A stretch of 64,000 nt of DNA from Gammaproteobacteria bacterium (GTDB taxonomy: Bacteria; Pseudomonadota; Gammaproteobacteria; Pseudomonadales; Cellvibrionaceae). Positions 43,192 to 51,352 of the stretch are shown piece after piece. The translations under genes and the position numbers were made by a program. Positions within the stretch are counted from its first letter, which is position 1; every line of letters starts with the position of its first letter. Below the pieces are notes generated by a model. It ran no database searches, was not told the origin of the DNA, and worked only from the letters and a program-made list of their open reading frames with translations. The stretch covers positions 104,989-168,988 of the forward strand of contig JAGKWO010000005.1 in NCBI GenBank assembly GCA_021151835.1. Direction: 5' to 3'.

Positions 43192-43815
43192 GTGAGCAAA
43201 AATTGGCATGACATTACCATCGCCCTCGCAGGCGTATTCCAGAGCGCAGCACTGGTTGAACAAATAGCCAAGACCGGTTATGTGCAACCCGAAGTACTTA
43301 AATGCAGCATCGAATCCATGCTGGATCTCAACCCGCCCAGCACACTTGATGTTTACGGTGGCAAACTTGAAAACCTGCGGACCGGGTTGGAGGTTATGCG
43401 GGAGCTGTTAAAACCCAACTCGCAAAAGCACCGTGAAACATTGCGCTATGGCCTTGGTGTACTCCACTTACAGAAAAAACTGGCGGCCCGTCGGGATATG
43501 TTGAATGTGATTGCCAGCCGCCTTGAGCAAGTCAACCAGCAAGCGCAACACTTCTCGTCCACACACGACAATGTGATCGCCAATTTGGGCACGCTTTACA
43601 GCGAAACAATCAGCACCTTCCGTTTTCGCATCCAAGTAAATGGCGACTACAATTATTTGCAACAACAACGTATCGCCAATCAAATTCGCGCGCTGCTGTT
43701 AGCTTCAATCCGCGCGGCAATTTTGTGGCGACAAGTCGGCGGCAATCGCTGGCAGTTACTGTTTAATCGCAAGGATATCGCTCGCCAGGTAGATGATTTG
43801 CTGCGCCGCATTTAA
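43192..43815 (+). CDS. hflD: High frequency lysogenization protein HflD homologue
   Basis: A helical, peripheral membrane protein encoded between mnmA and purB in many gammaproteobacteria. In E. coli it interacts with phage lambda CII. From the GTG at 43192 it has 207 residues, beginning VSKNWHDITIALAGVFQSAALVEQIA; a TTG at 43156 would add 12 residues not in the family. The block KHRETLRYGLGVLHLQKKL and the C-terminal helix AILWRQVGGNRWQLLF are typical. Its native function in organisms without lambda is unknown. Confidence 0.93.
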   Translation: MSKNWHDITIALAGVFQSAALVEQIAKTGYVQPEVLKCSIESMLDLNPPSTLDVYGGKLENLRTGLEVMRELLKPNSQKHRETLRYGLGVLHLQKKLAARRDMLNVIASRLEQVNQQAQHFSSTHDNVIANLGTLYSETISTFRFRIQVNGDYNYLQQQRIANQIRALLLASIRAAILWRQVGGNRWQLLFNRKDIARQVDDLLRRI

Positions 43816-43864
43816 AAATTTTGTTTTATCTTTCTTTTAATTCTTATTTTTGTTGAGAAACACA

Positions 43865-45244
43865 ATGGACAATTCTTTCAATACCCTTTCGGCACTCAAT
43901 GCGGTTTCCCCGGTAGATGGCCGCTACGGCAGCAAAACAATTGCCTTACGCAGTATATTCAGTGAATTTGGCCTGATCCGTTTCCGCGTTGAGGTTGAAG
44001 TGCGGTGGTTGCAACAACTCAGCCGCCACGCCGGTGTTCCGGAAGTACCGGCCTTTAGCGATAGTACAAATGCGTTGCTCGATTCCATTGTGAGTAATTT
44101 CAATGAAGCCGATGCACAGGCAGTCAAAGATATCGAGCGCACTACCAACCACGATGTAAAAGCCGTTGAATATTTTTTGAAAAATAAATTCAAAGGCAAT
44201 ACGGAACTGGAAGCGGTTTTGGAGTTTGTTCACTTTGCCTGTACATCAGAAGATATCAACAACTTGTCGCACGCGTTGATGTTGCGTGAAGGCCGCAAGG
44301 TTTTCATTAAGGATGCGGAAGCAATTATCGATGGCATTGTAAAACTCGCACACGATTATGCTGCCGACGCGATGCTGTCACGCACACATGGCCAAACCGC
44401 ATCGCCGACTACCGTAGGCAAAGAAATGGCTAACGTTGCCGCACGCTTGCGCCGCCAGTTAAAAGCCGTGAAAGAAGTAGAATTGCTGGGAAAAATCAAT
44501 GGTGCCGTAGGAAACTACAACGCGCATTTATCAGCATATCCACAAGTAGATTGGCAAACCAATGCCAAAGAATTTGTAGAAAGCCTGGGCCTGAGCTGGA
44601 ACCCGTACACCACACAAATTGAACCACACGATTATATCGCTGAACTGTTTGATGCAATTGCCCGCTTCAATACCATCGTAATCGATTTTGATCGCGATGT
44701 ATGGGGGTACATTTCCCTCGGTTACTTCAAGCAAAAAACCATTGCTGGCGAAGTGGGATCATCCACAATGCCACACAAGGTTAACCCGATCGATTTTGAA
44801 AACTCCGAAGGTAACCTGGGTATCGCTAACGCAATCTTCACTCACCTGGCACAAAAATTACCGATCTCCCGCTGGCAGCGCGATCTGACTGACTCCACGG
44901 TATTGCGCAATATGGGTGTTGGTTTCGGCTACAGCCTGATTGCCTATGCATCGACCTTAAAAGGCATGAGCAAACTGGAAATTAACCGGGCCCGCCTTGC
45001 GGAAGATCTGGATAATTCATGGGAAGTCCTGGCGGAACCAATTCAAACCATTATGCGCCGCTATGATGTGCCAGAGCCTTACGAAAAATTAAAAGCACTC
45101 ACCCGTGGCCAAACCATTACCCGTGAAGTATTAGCAGCTTTCGTAGAAACGCTGGATATTCCCGAACACGCCAAACAAACCATGCGTGAATTAACACCGG
45201 CCAATTACATTGGCAATGCGATAGAGCAAGCGAAAGCGATTTAA
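43865..45244 (+). CDS. purB: Adenylosuccinate lyase
   Basis: Catalyses two steps of purine synthesis, cleaving fumarate from SAICAR and from adenylosuccinate. The superfamily signature GSSTMPHKVNPIDFENSEG is intact, as are the His regions in RTHGQTASPTTVGKEMA and ERTTNHDVKAVEYFLK. The ATG at 43865 gives 459 residues, as in the E. coli-type long form of 456. It follows hflD by 49 bases. Confidence 0.97.
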   Translation: MDNSFNTLSALNAVSPVDGRYGSKTIALRSIFSEFGLIRFRVEVEVRWLQQLSRHAGVPEVPAFSDSTNALLDSIVSNFNEADAQAVKDIERTTNHDVKAVEYFLKNKFKGNTELEAVLEFVHFACTSEDINNLSHALMLREGRKVFIKDAEAIIDGIVKLAHDYAADAMLSRTHGQTASPTTVGKEMANVAARLRRQLKAVKEVELLGKINGAVGNYNAHLSAYPQVDWQTNAKEFVESLGLSWNPYTTQIEPHDYIAELFDAIARFNTIVIDFDRDVWGYISLGYFKQKTIAGEVGSSTMPHKVNPIDFENSEGNLGIANAIFTHLAQKLPISRWQRDLTDSTVLRNMGVGFGYSLIAYASTLKGMSKLEINRARLAEDLDNSWEVLAEPIQTIMRRYDVPEPYEKLKALTRGQTITREVLAAFVETLDIPEHAKQTMRELTPANYIGNAIEQAKAI

Positions 45245-45252
45245 AGCAGGAT

Positions 45253-45282
45253 ATATCAAGGGCTCGAATGAGCCCTTGATAT
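45253..45282. terminator. Perfect hairpin after purB
   Basis: A 13-bp perfect stem (45253-45265 with 45270-45282) has a 4-base loop. No strong T run follows, so termination is probable but not certain. Confidence 0.6.
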
Positions 45283-45421
45283 TATTGGTGCATTGCATGT
45301 GCAGGTTGGGCCAGACGATACAGGCAGCCATAACCAACCTATCCGTTACAAAATTATTTTACGTACATTAGTTTGTGCTAAGCATGGCTGCCCAGCCTAC
45401 ATCAATTTTCAGGTACAACAA

Positions 45422-46576
45422 ATGACAACACCACTGACTCATCTCGGCGATATGCCGATTGAAGAATTCCTGCGCGATTACTGGCAAAAAAAACCATTGC
45501 TGATTCGCAATGCATTCCCTGGCTTTGAATCACCCATCGCACCAGATGAATTGGCAGGCCTGGCCCTGGAAGAAGAAGTGGAATCGCGTATTGTGTTAGA
45601 GCATGGCACTACACCATGGGAATTACGCAATGGACCTTTTGATGAAAAGACATTTGAAAAATTACCGGAAACCCATTGGACTTTATTAGTACAAGCTGTT
45701 GACCAATGGGTGCCTGAGGTAAATCAATTGCTGGATTATTTTCGCTTCATTCCCAACTGGCGCCTCGACGACCTGATGATTAGTTACGCTCCTGACAAAG
45801 GTGGTGTAGGCCCGCACTTTGATTACTACGATGTATTTTTATTGCAAGGCTTGGGCAAGCGCCAGTGGAAAATAGGGCAAATGTGCGATAGCAACTCACC
45901 GCGGGTCGAGGGCACGCGCCTTAAAATCCTCAGTGAATTCCACACTACTGATGAATGGGTACTTGAACCGGGTGACATGCTTTATATCCCGCCAGGTATT
46001 GCTCACTGGGGCAATGCACAAGGCAATGACTGCATGACCTACTCAATCGGTTTCCGCGCGCCCAGTCATGCCGATATTATTTCCGAGATAGGCCAGGAGA
46101 TTGCATTATCCGTCGCAGATGATTTGCGCTACTCCGACCCGGATTTAACGCTGCAAGACAATCCCGGTGAAATTAATGCAAAAGCAGTTGAGCAGGTCCG
46201 CAATATTGTTTTGCAACACCTGACCCGGGAAAACATCGCGTTTTGGTTCGGCAAATTTATGACCGAGCGCAAATACCTGGAGCAAACCCAGGAAGAACCG
46301 CTGGATATCGATGCCGATGAATGGCAATCTGCATTGGCTGATGGAGAACTCCTATGGCGACACCCATCAGCGCGCGTTGCGTTTCATAGCGATGAAAAAG
46401 GCACGCTGCTATTTGCTGATGGTGAAGCCATTTGCTGTACACGTGAATTAGCTGAGCTGGTGTCTAAAGAAGTAGAAATCAGTTGGCGGGAATTAAAATC
46501 ATTGGTACAGGATCCCGTTAATCGTGCAGCCATCACGCAATTAATTAACCAGGAAACCCTTCTGGTGGATGAGTAA
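45422..46576 (+). CDS. roxA: Ribosomal oxygenase RoxA (cupin-type protein arginine hydroxylase)
   Basis: A 2-oxoglutarate/Fe(II) dioxygenase of the JmjC-like YcfD group. The E. coli enzyme hydroxylates an arginine in ribosomal protein uL16. The metal triad is visible as HFD in GVGPHFDYYDVFL and the later His in YIPPGIAHWGNA; the 2OG-binding residues lie between. It has 384 residues from the ATG at 45422, close to 373 in E. coli. An in-frame start at 45293 lies close to the purB hairpin and adds residues without family support. Confidence 0.93.
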   Translation: MTTPLTHLGDMPIEEFLRDYWQKKPLLIRNAFPGFESPIAPDELAGLALEEEVESRIVLEHGTTPWELRNGPFDEKTFEKLPETHWTLLVQAVDQWVPEVNQLLDYFRFIPNWRLDDLMISYAPDKGGVGPHFDYYDVFLLQGLGKRQWKIGQMCDSNSPRVEGTRLKILSEFHTTDEWVLEPGDMLYIPPGIAHWGNAQGNDCMTYSIGFRAPSHADIISEIGQEIALSVADDLRYSDPDLTLQDNPGEINAKAVEQVRNIVLQHLTRENIAFWFGKFMTERKYLEQTQEEPLDIDADEWQSALADGELLWRHPSARVAFHSDEKGTLLFADGEAICCTRELAELVSKEVEISWRELKSLVQDPVNRAAITQLINQETLLVDE

Positions 46577-46646
46577 ATAATCTGTAAGGCGGGTAGCACA
46601 CGCAGGATACCCGCCATCACATCAATACGAACCTGTGACTTGTACT

Positions 46647-47096
46647 ATGCACACAATCCAAATGACTGATTGGCATACCCATTCCCGTCAATTGTCAGCG
46701 ATTCGTATCGAGGTATTTGTTGAAGAACAGCAGGTTCCGATTGCAGACGAATGGGATGGACTGGACGACGCGGCCGTTCATTTTCTGGTTCAGGATAAGA
46801 ATGAAGCTGTTGGTTGTGCGCGCTTGCTTATCGATGAATTAAACCATCAAAAACATTTCCACATAGGTAGGGTAGCCGTCTTAAAACCATTCCGGGCTTT
46901 GGGTATTGGCCGACAGCTCATGGAATTTATTTTGAACTATTGCTCCACGGCAGCGCCCTATCCTGTTTATCTGCATGCGCAAATCGAACGCCGCGCTTTT
47001 TATGAACGCCTGGGTTTTATCGCCAGGGGCGATGAATTTATGGATGCCGGCATTCCCCATATCACTATGTATTGGCAGGCACGAACCAGCAATTAA
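46647..47096 (+). CDS. GNAT family N-acetyltransferase
   Basis: A 149-residue GNAT protein of the YjcF/ElaA-like group. The beginning IRIEVFVEEQQVPIADEWDGLDD is characteristic, the acetyl-CoA loop is in HIGRVAVLKPFRALGIGRQLM, and the C-terminal strand includes RRAFYERLGFIARGDEF. It sits between roxA and the DUF7931-like gene, as in Pseudomonas. The substrate is unknown. A GTG at 46635 is a possible alternative start. Confidence 0.9.
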   Translation: MHTIQMTDWHTHSRQLSAIRIEVFVEEQQVPIADEWDGLDDAAVHFLVQDKNEAVGCARLLIDELNHQKHFHIGRVAVLKPFRALGIGRQLMEFILNYCSTAAPYPVYLHAQIERRAFYERLGFIARGDEFMDAGIPHITMYWQARTSN

Positions 47097-47107
47097 CGGA
47101 GTAACCT

Positions 47108-47608
47108 ATGGCAGAACAAAGCAAGGCAAGTGAGGACCTTTGGCTGCTGGATGGCATTGAAGATTTTCGTCACTATTCATTAGAATTAGTAAAACAAAAT
47201 CGTCGTACCCTGGCTATCCTGACCAAAAACCTGGACGCATTGGTCTTTGGTACTGCGGAATTTGTTGAGGCCGTTTCTGTTTTCGCTCGTTCAAGTCGCC
47301 ACACCCAAATTCAAATACTGATTAAAGACACAAAACCCGCACTGGAATCCGGTCATTTATTAATTCGTCTTGCACAGAAACTTTCCGCAAAAATTCTGGT
47401 ACGAAAAATGACCGTAGAGCCGAACAATAAAGATATGGCCTTCGTATTGGGTGATACCGATAAACTCCTCTATAAAAATGATGATGCCGCCTACCGTGGT
47501 TTTTTTAATAGTAGTGCTGCGCGCGAACTCAAGCCCTTGCGCGAGGAATTCAATTATCTTTGGCAATACGCTGAGCCAGAACCTGAATTCCAATTGCTTT
47601 ATATTTGA
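47108..47608 (+). CDS. DUF7931-like protein (phospholipase D-like fold), function unknown
   Basis: A 166-residue protein paired with the GNAT gene, 11 bases downstream. The helix-strand pattern (SLELVKQNRRTLAILTKNLDA, then SSRHTQIQILIKD, then HLLIRLAQKLSAKILVRKM) resembles a single phospholipase D-like domain, but no HKD motif is present, so catalysis is unlikely. An AACGGAGTAACC site precedes the ATG. The conserved link to the GNAT gene suggests a shared pathway; which one is unknown. Confidence 0.75.
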   Translation: MAEQSKASEDLWLLDGIEDFRHYSLELVKQNRRTLAILTKNLDALVFGTAEFVEAVSVFARSSRHTQIQILIKDTKPALESGHLLIRLAQKLSAKILVRKMTVEPNNKDMAFVLGDTDKLLYKNDDAAYRGFFNSSAARELKPLREEFNYLWQYAEPEPEFQLLYI

Positions 47609-47621
47609 TGAGTGCTTTTTT

Positions 47622-47663
47622 AAGGTTGTGACCTTAAAAACACCTGTTTAAGGTCACAGCCTT
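47622..47663. terminator. Bidirectional terminator-like hairpin
   Basis: AAGGTTGTGACCTT (47622-47635) and AAGGTCACAGCCTT (47650-47663) can pair over 14 bases with one G-T pair. T runs precede and A runs follow. A smaller GCGCT/AGCGC hairpin follows at 47672-47684. The T run on the plus side is missing, so it is weaker for the upstream genes. Confidence 0.5.
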
Positions 47664-47704
47664 AAAAAAAAGCGCTTTTAGCGCCTAAAAACGACTATTC
47701 TTTG

Positions 47705-47733
47705 TTGCCGATTCGTTTTTTATCCTATATATA
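47705..47733 (+). promoter_or_regulatory. Candidate sigma70 promoter of the HU-like gene
   Basis: TTGCCG (47705-47710) and TATATA (47728-47733) are 17 bases apart, with A/T-rich sequence around the -10. It would give an untranslated leader of about 230 bases. Confidence 0.45.
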
Positions 47734-47865
47734 TAGCGTCAATCCGTATTCAGCGCTGTTTCAGCCTGTAAATACAGGGGTTTTCGAATGCGGATCAGCA
47801 AGCAATGGATAAAAATTGAATGTTGAGCTATCACTAACAATTGAAATTCAGCTTGCTGGTTACGC

Positions 47866-47885
47866 GGATGTTCTTCTGAACATCC
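47866..47885 (+). other. Hairpin in the leader of the HU-like gene
   Basis: GGATGTTC and GAACATCC form a perfect 8-bp stem with a TTCT loop, about 80 bases before the start codon. It may affect translation or stability of this abundant-protein mRNA. No known riboswitch was recognised. Confidence 0.5.
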
Positions 47886-47967
47886 AGGCTAGATAAATGT
47901 TTTACACGAGAATCTTTTGCTTAAAAGATAACCTTAATCAACACTCAGGAATCACAAGGAATCCATT

Positions 47968-48450
47968 ATGGCTGCCAAAAAACCTGCTGCTCCCAAAGCT
48001 GCCGCCCCCAAAGCTGCTGCCGCTAAAAAAGCCCCTGCTGCTAAAGCTGCGCCTAAAGCTGCCGCGAAAAAAGTTACTGCACCTAAAGCTGCTGCTAAAA
48101 AAGCGCCAGCGGTAAAAGCAGCTCCAGCCGTTGTCAAGCCAATTGCCGAGCGTCAAAACAAAACTCAAATTTTGCAACAAATTGCTGATGCTACCGAGTT
48201 GAGCAAAAAGCAGGTTCAAGCTGTACTGGACGAGCTGACCAATGTTATTGAAGGCCATATCAAGAAGAAAGGTATCGGTGAATTCGTTCTGCCAGGCCTG
48301 CTGAAAATCACTACCGTTAAAAAACCAGCGACCAAAGCACGCAAGGGTATCAACCCATTCACTGGCGAAGAAGTTACTTTCAAAGCCAAACCAGCCAGCA
48401 CCTCGGTAAAAGTGCGTCCGCTGAAAAAGCTGAAAGAATTCGCTGTGTAA
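47968..48450 (+). CDS. HU-family DNA-binding protein with histone H1-like Lys/Ala/Pro tail
   Basis: A 160-residue nucleoid protein of two parts. Residues 1-58 are almost only Ala, Lys and Pro in short repeats (AAKKPAAPKAAAPKAAAAKK), like eukaryotic H1 tails and Pseudomonas AlgP. Residues 62-160 are an HU/IHF domain: NKTQILQQIADATELSKKQV, the dimer core VLDELTNVIEGHIKKKG, and the DNA-binding arm starting near KARKGINPFTGEEV. An AAGGA site precedes the ATG. The tail should add sequence-independent DNA binding and compaction. Single-copy context with its own promoter and terminator suggests strong separate expression. Confidence 0.9.
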   Translation: MAAKKPAAPKAAAPKAAAAKKAPAAKAAPKAAAKKVTAPKAAAKKAPAVKAAPAVVKPIAERQNKTQILQQIADATELSKKQVQAVLDELTNVIEGHIKKKGIGEFVLPGLLKITTVKKPATKARKGINPFTGEEVTFKAKPASTSVKVRPLKKLKEFAV

Positions 48451-48475
48451 TTAGATTGGCGATTCAGGTGCTGAT

Positions 48476-48504
48476 AAAAAAACCCGCATCAGGCGGGTTT
48501 TTTT
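48476..48504 (+). terminator. Terminator of the HU-like gene
   Basis: CCCGC (48483-48487) and GCGGG (48493-48497) with a 5-base loop are extended by A/T pairs on either side (A run before, T run after). The structure is bidirectional and also serves the convergent HIT gene. Confidence 0.88.
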
Positions 48505-48529
48505 ATCAGGGTGATTTTTATTGCAACCG

Positions 48530-48952
48530 CTACAACACCGTAAATCCCTCTCCCACCAATGCATTTTGCAAACGCTTGATGCGCTCGGCAAAGTCTTCCT
48601 CAGTGTAATCCCTGGCGGGTAACTTGCCCCAAATCGGTTGTGGCCACGCGGGATCATCAGTAAAACGCGCAATATGATGGACATGCAATTGGCGCACTAC
48701 ATTCCCCAGGGCCGCTACATTCATTTTGTCAGCGTCGAACAAACTGGTCATCACTTCTGACAAGCGACAGGATTCACGTATCAGCTGCAGTTGCTCTTCC
48801 TCACTTAAATGGTGGATTTCATAAATATCTTCGCGTTTGGGGACGAGAATACACCAGGGATAATTGGCATCGCGACTGAGTAACAAGAGCGAGAGTTCAA
48901 ACTCTCCAATGACGACAGAATCCTGGGCGAGGCGCGGATGTAATTCAAACAT
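48530..48952 (-). CDS. HIT domain protein
   Basis: A 140-residue histidine-triad hydrolase. The triad motif is in RQLHVHHIARF, followed by an unusual tail (TDDPAWPQPIWG) that is shared by the proteobacterial group of which some act on diadenosine tetraphosphate or as nucleotide hydrolases. The N-terminal strand has NYPWCILVPKRE. The exact substrate is unknown. It is divergent from proS. Confidence 0.92.
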   Translation of the reverse strand: MFELHPRLAQDSVVIGEFELSLLLLSRDANYPWCILVPKREDIYEIHHLSEEEQLQLIRESCRLSEVMTSLFDADKMNVAALGNVVRQLHVHHIARFTDDPAWPQPIWGKLPARDYTEEDFAERIKRLQNALVGEGFTVL

Positions 48953-49098
48953 GGGATTATCCTTTTAGTTAACACAGACATGCTGATACCGGATCTGAAA
49001 ACACCACTGAAATTCACTTTCGCAGCGCTATACCAATATCATTAACCGCCGTAGAATAGGCAGCTTTCAACCATTATAGCTACCAAGAAGCCATCATT

Positions 49099-50826
49099 AT
49101 GCGTTCCAGCCGATATTTAATTGCCACCCTTAAAGAAACTCCTTCCGACGCGGAAGTAATCAGTCATCAGTTAATGTTACGTGCGGGCATGATCCGCAAG
49201 ATGGCCTCCGGCCTGTATAACTGGCTGCCGTTGGGTTTGCGGGTATTGCGCAAAGTGGAAAATATCGTGCGTGAGGAAATGGATAAATCCGGTGCCCTGG
49301 AAGTATTGATGCCTGTCGTACAACCGGCCGAGCTCTGGGAGGAATCGGGGCGCTGGCAACAATATGGCCCCGAGTTATTGCGTATCAATGATCGCCATGA
49401 TCGCCCTTTCTGCCTGGGCCCAACCCATGAAGAAGTCATCACTGATTTGATTCGCAACGAGATCAAAAGCTACAAGCAATTGCCGTTGAATTTTTACCAG
49501 ATCCAGACCAAATTCCGCGATGAAATTCGCCCGCGCTTTGGCGTAATGCGCTCGCGCGAATTTATTATGAAAGACGCCTACTCTTTCCATACCAGCCACG
49601 AATCCTTGCAGCAAACGTATGATGTGATGCACGCAACCTATTGCAGTATCTTTACTCGCCTGGGTTTGCAATTCCGCCCGGTATTGGCCGATACCGGTTC
49701 AATCGGTGGCGCCTTCTCCCATGAATTCCATGTGCTGGCAGAAAGCGGTGAAGATGATATCGCCTTCAGCAACGGTAGCGATTACGCAGCAAATATCGAA
49801 AAAGCCGAAGCATTACCACCTTCAACACCACGCCCTGCCGCACAGCATGTCGTACAGGAAGTGGCGACGCCCGGTAAGCATTCGATTGCCGAGGTGGCCA
49901 GTTTCCTGAATGTGAGCCCGCAACAAACTGTTAAAACCCTGATTGTTTTGGGTGAAGTGCGCGACGACAAAAGCCAGCCATTGGTGGCACTGGTATTGCG
50001 TGGCGATCACGAACTGAATGAAATCAAAGCCGAGAAATTAACCGGTGTTGCATCCCCGCTCACCCTTGCGCCGGAAGCGCGTATCAAAGCTGAATTGGGC
50101 GTTGGCATCGGCTCCATTGGCCCGGTCGGTTTAACTATCCCGGTGATTGTTGATCATTCAGCGGCGCATCTCGCGGACTTTGTTTGCGGTGCAAACAAAG
50201 ATGGTTTCCACTTGACCGGTGTGAACTGGGCACGCGATGCACAACTCACATTAGTTGCTGATATCCGCAATGTAGTTACCGGTGATGCAAGTCCCTGTGG
50301 TAAGGGCACATTGGAAATTAAACGCGGTATCGAAGTTGGCCATATTTTCCAACTGGGAACCAAATATTCCGAAGCCATGAAAGCCAGGGTGCTGGATGAA
50401 AATGGCAAGGAGCAAACCATGATTATGGGTTGCTATGGTATCGGTGTTACGCGCGTTGTTGCTTCTGCTATCGAGCAAAACTTTGATGACAACGGCATTA
50501 TCTGGCCAGATGCCATCGCGCCATTCCATGTTGCGATTGTGCCAATCAACATCAGTAAATCTGCAGCTGTCGCGCGTAAAAGTGAAGAACTGTATAACGC
50601 ATTAACCACCGCCGGTTTGGATGTGTTGTTTATGGATGACGAAAAAGCACGCCTTGGTGGCATGCTTGCCGACACGGATCTTATGGGTATTCCACACCGT
50701 ATCGTGGTTGGCGATCGCGGCCTGGAAGCAGGTACCATTGAATATAAAGGTCGCCGCGATGCAGAAAAACAGGAAATTGCTGTAAACGATATCGTTTCTT
50801 TCCTGGTAAGCCGCATCCAACGCTAA
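49099..50826 (+). CDS. proS: Prolyl-tRNA synthetase
   Basis: Class II synthetase charging tRNA-Pro. It is the bacterial form with an editing insert. Motif 1 ends with VLMPVVQPAELW, motif 2 is KFRDEIRPRFGVMRSREF, the INS editing domain occupies about residues 225-400, motif 3 is in MGCYGIGVTRVV, and the anticodon-binding domain closes the protein (IVPINISKS, DRGLEAGTIEYKGRR). It is 575 residues, close to 572 in E. coli. Confidence 0.98.
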   Translation: MRSSRYLIATLKETPSDAEVISHQLMLRAGMIRKMASGLYNWLPLGLRVLRKVENIVREEMDKSGALEVLMPVVQPAELWEESGRWQQYGPELLRINDRHDRPFCLGPTHEEVITDLIRNEIKSYKQLPLNFYQIQTKFRDEIRPRFGVMRSREFIMKDAYSFHTSHESLQQTYDVMHATYCSIFTRLGLQFRPVLADTGSIGGAFSHEFHVLAESGEDDIAFSNGSDYAANIEKAEALPPSTPRPAAQHVVQEVATPGKHSIAEVASFLNVSPQQTVKTLIVLGEVRDDKSQPLVALVLRGDHELNEIKAEKLTGVASPLTLAPEARIKAELGVGIGSIGPVGLTIPVIVDHSAAHLADFVCGANKDGFHLTGVNWARDAQLTLVADIRNVVTGDASPCGKGTLEIKRGIEVGHIFQLGTKYSEAMKARVLDENGKEQTMIMGCYGIGVTRVVASAIEQNFDDNGIIWPDAIAPFHVAIVPINISKSAAVARKSEELYNALTTAGLDVLFMDDEKARLGGMLADTDLMGIPHRIVVGDRGLEAGTIEYKGRRDAEKQEIAVNDIVSFLVSRIQR

Positions 50827-50848
50827 CAACCCTTCGCGGTTACTACTG

Positions 50849-50883
50849 GCAATTACAGTTGCAATCAATGCAACTGTAATTGC
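50849..50883. terminator. Long perfect hairpin after proS
   Basis: A 15-bp perfect stem (50849-50863 with 50869-50883) has a 5-base loop. It has no T run, so it may work as a processing barrier or with Rho. Confidence 0.6.
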
Positions 50884-50964
50884 GCCTCTCCTCACCGCCT
50901 CCCGAAAATTGCAAGCTAATATAAATTTTCAAGTGCTATGTATCAACCCGGGCTGCGTAATTAA

Positions 50965-51222
50965 TCAGGTAATGTTCGACTTTTTTCGCTCACTCAAACA
51001 ACGCCACACCGGCGCCAAAAAAAGTTCGAGTTCCGGCAACACCGCGTCTGTTTCCCACTGAAATGTCCCAGTTTGCAAACTGGCATACCCATCAAGAATT
51101 GATTTTCCCCTCGCCCAAATTCCCACTTTTATTTTTAACTGGCACCTTTTCAACGCTGTGATGCACATTACAAAGGCATTTTTCCCTTCAATGTTAAGTT
51201 TGGCGGGTTGTTTGGTAAGCAT
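50965..51222 (-). CDS. Possible small protein, unknown
   Basis: An 85-residue reading frame in the 526-base gap between proS and the metalloprotease gene. The product is basic in its first half and ends LPELELFLAPVWRCLSERKK. No ribosome-binding site stands out, and no family is recognised. It may be chance; the rest of the gap holds the proS hairpin and the region where the metalloprotease promoter should be. Confidence 0.3.
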   Translation of the reverse strand: MLTKQPAKLNIEGKNAFVMCITALKRCQLKIKVGIWARGKSILDGYASLQTGTFQWETDAVLPELELFLAPVWRCLSERKKSNIT

Positions 51223-51352
51223 TTTTCGCTAGATAAAAAATAAATATGCCTATGAACAACAGGATTTCACCGGATAAACAATCAAATGGGCGATTGTCAG
51301 GTGGAACCACCGCATTGATAACACTCCACACACAATAAATGAGAGGAATGCA

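Noticed and set aside
47938..48258. Reading frames opposite the HU-like gene
   Set aside because: They mirror the Lys/Ala repeat and have Gly/Ser/Phe or Ala-rich artefact composition.
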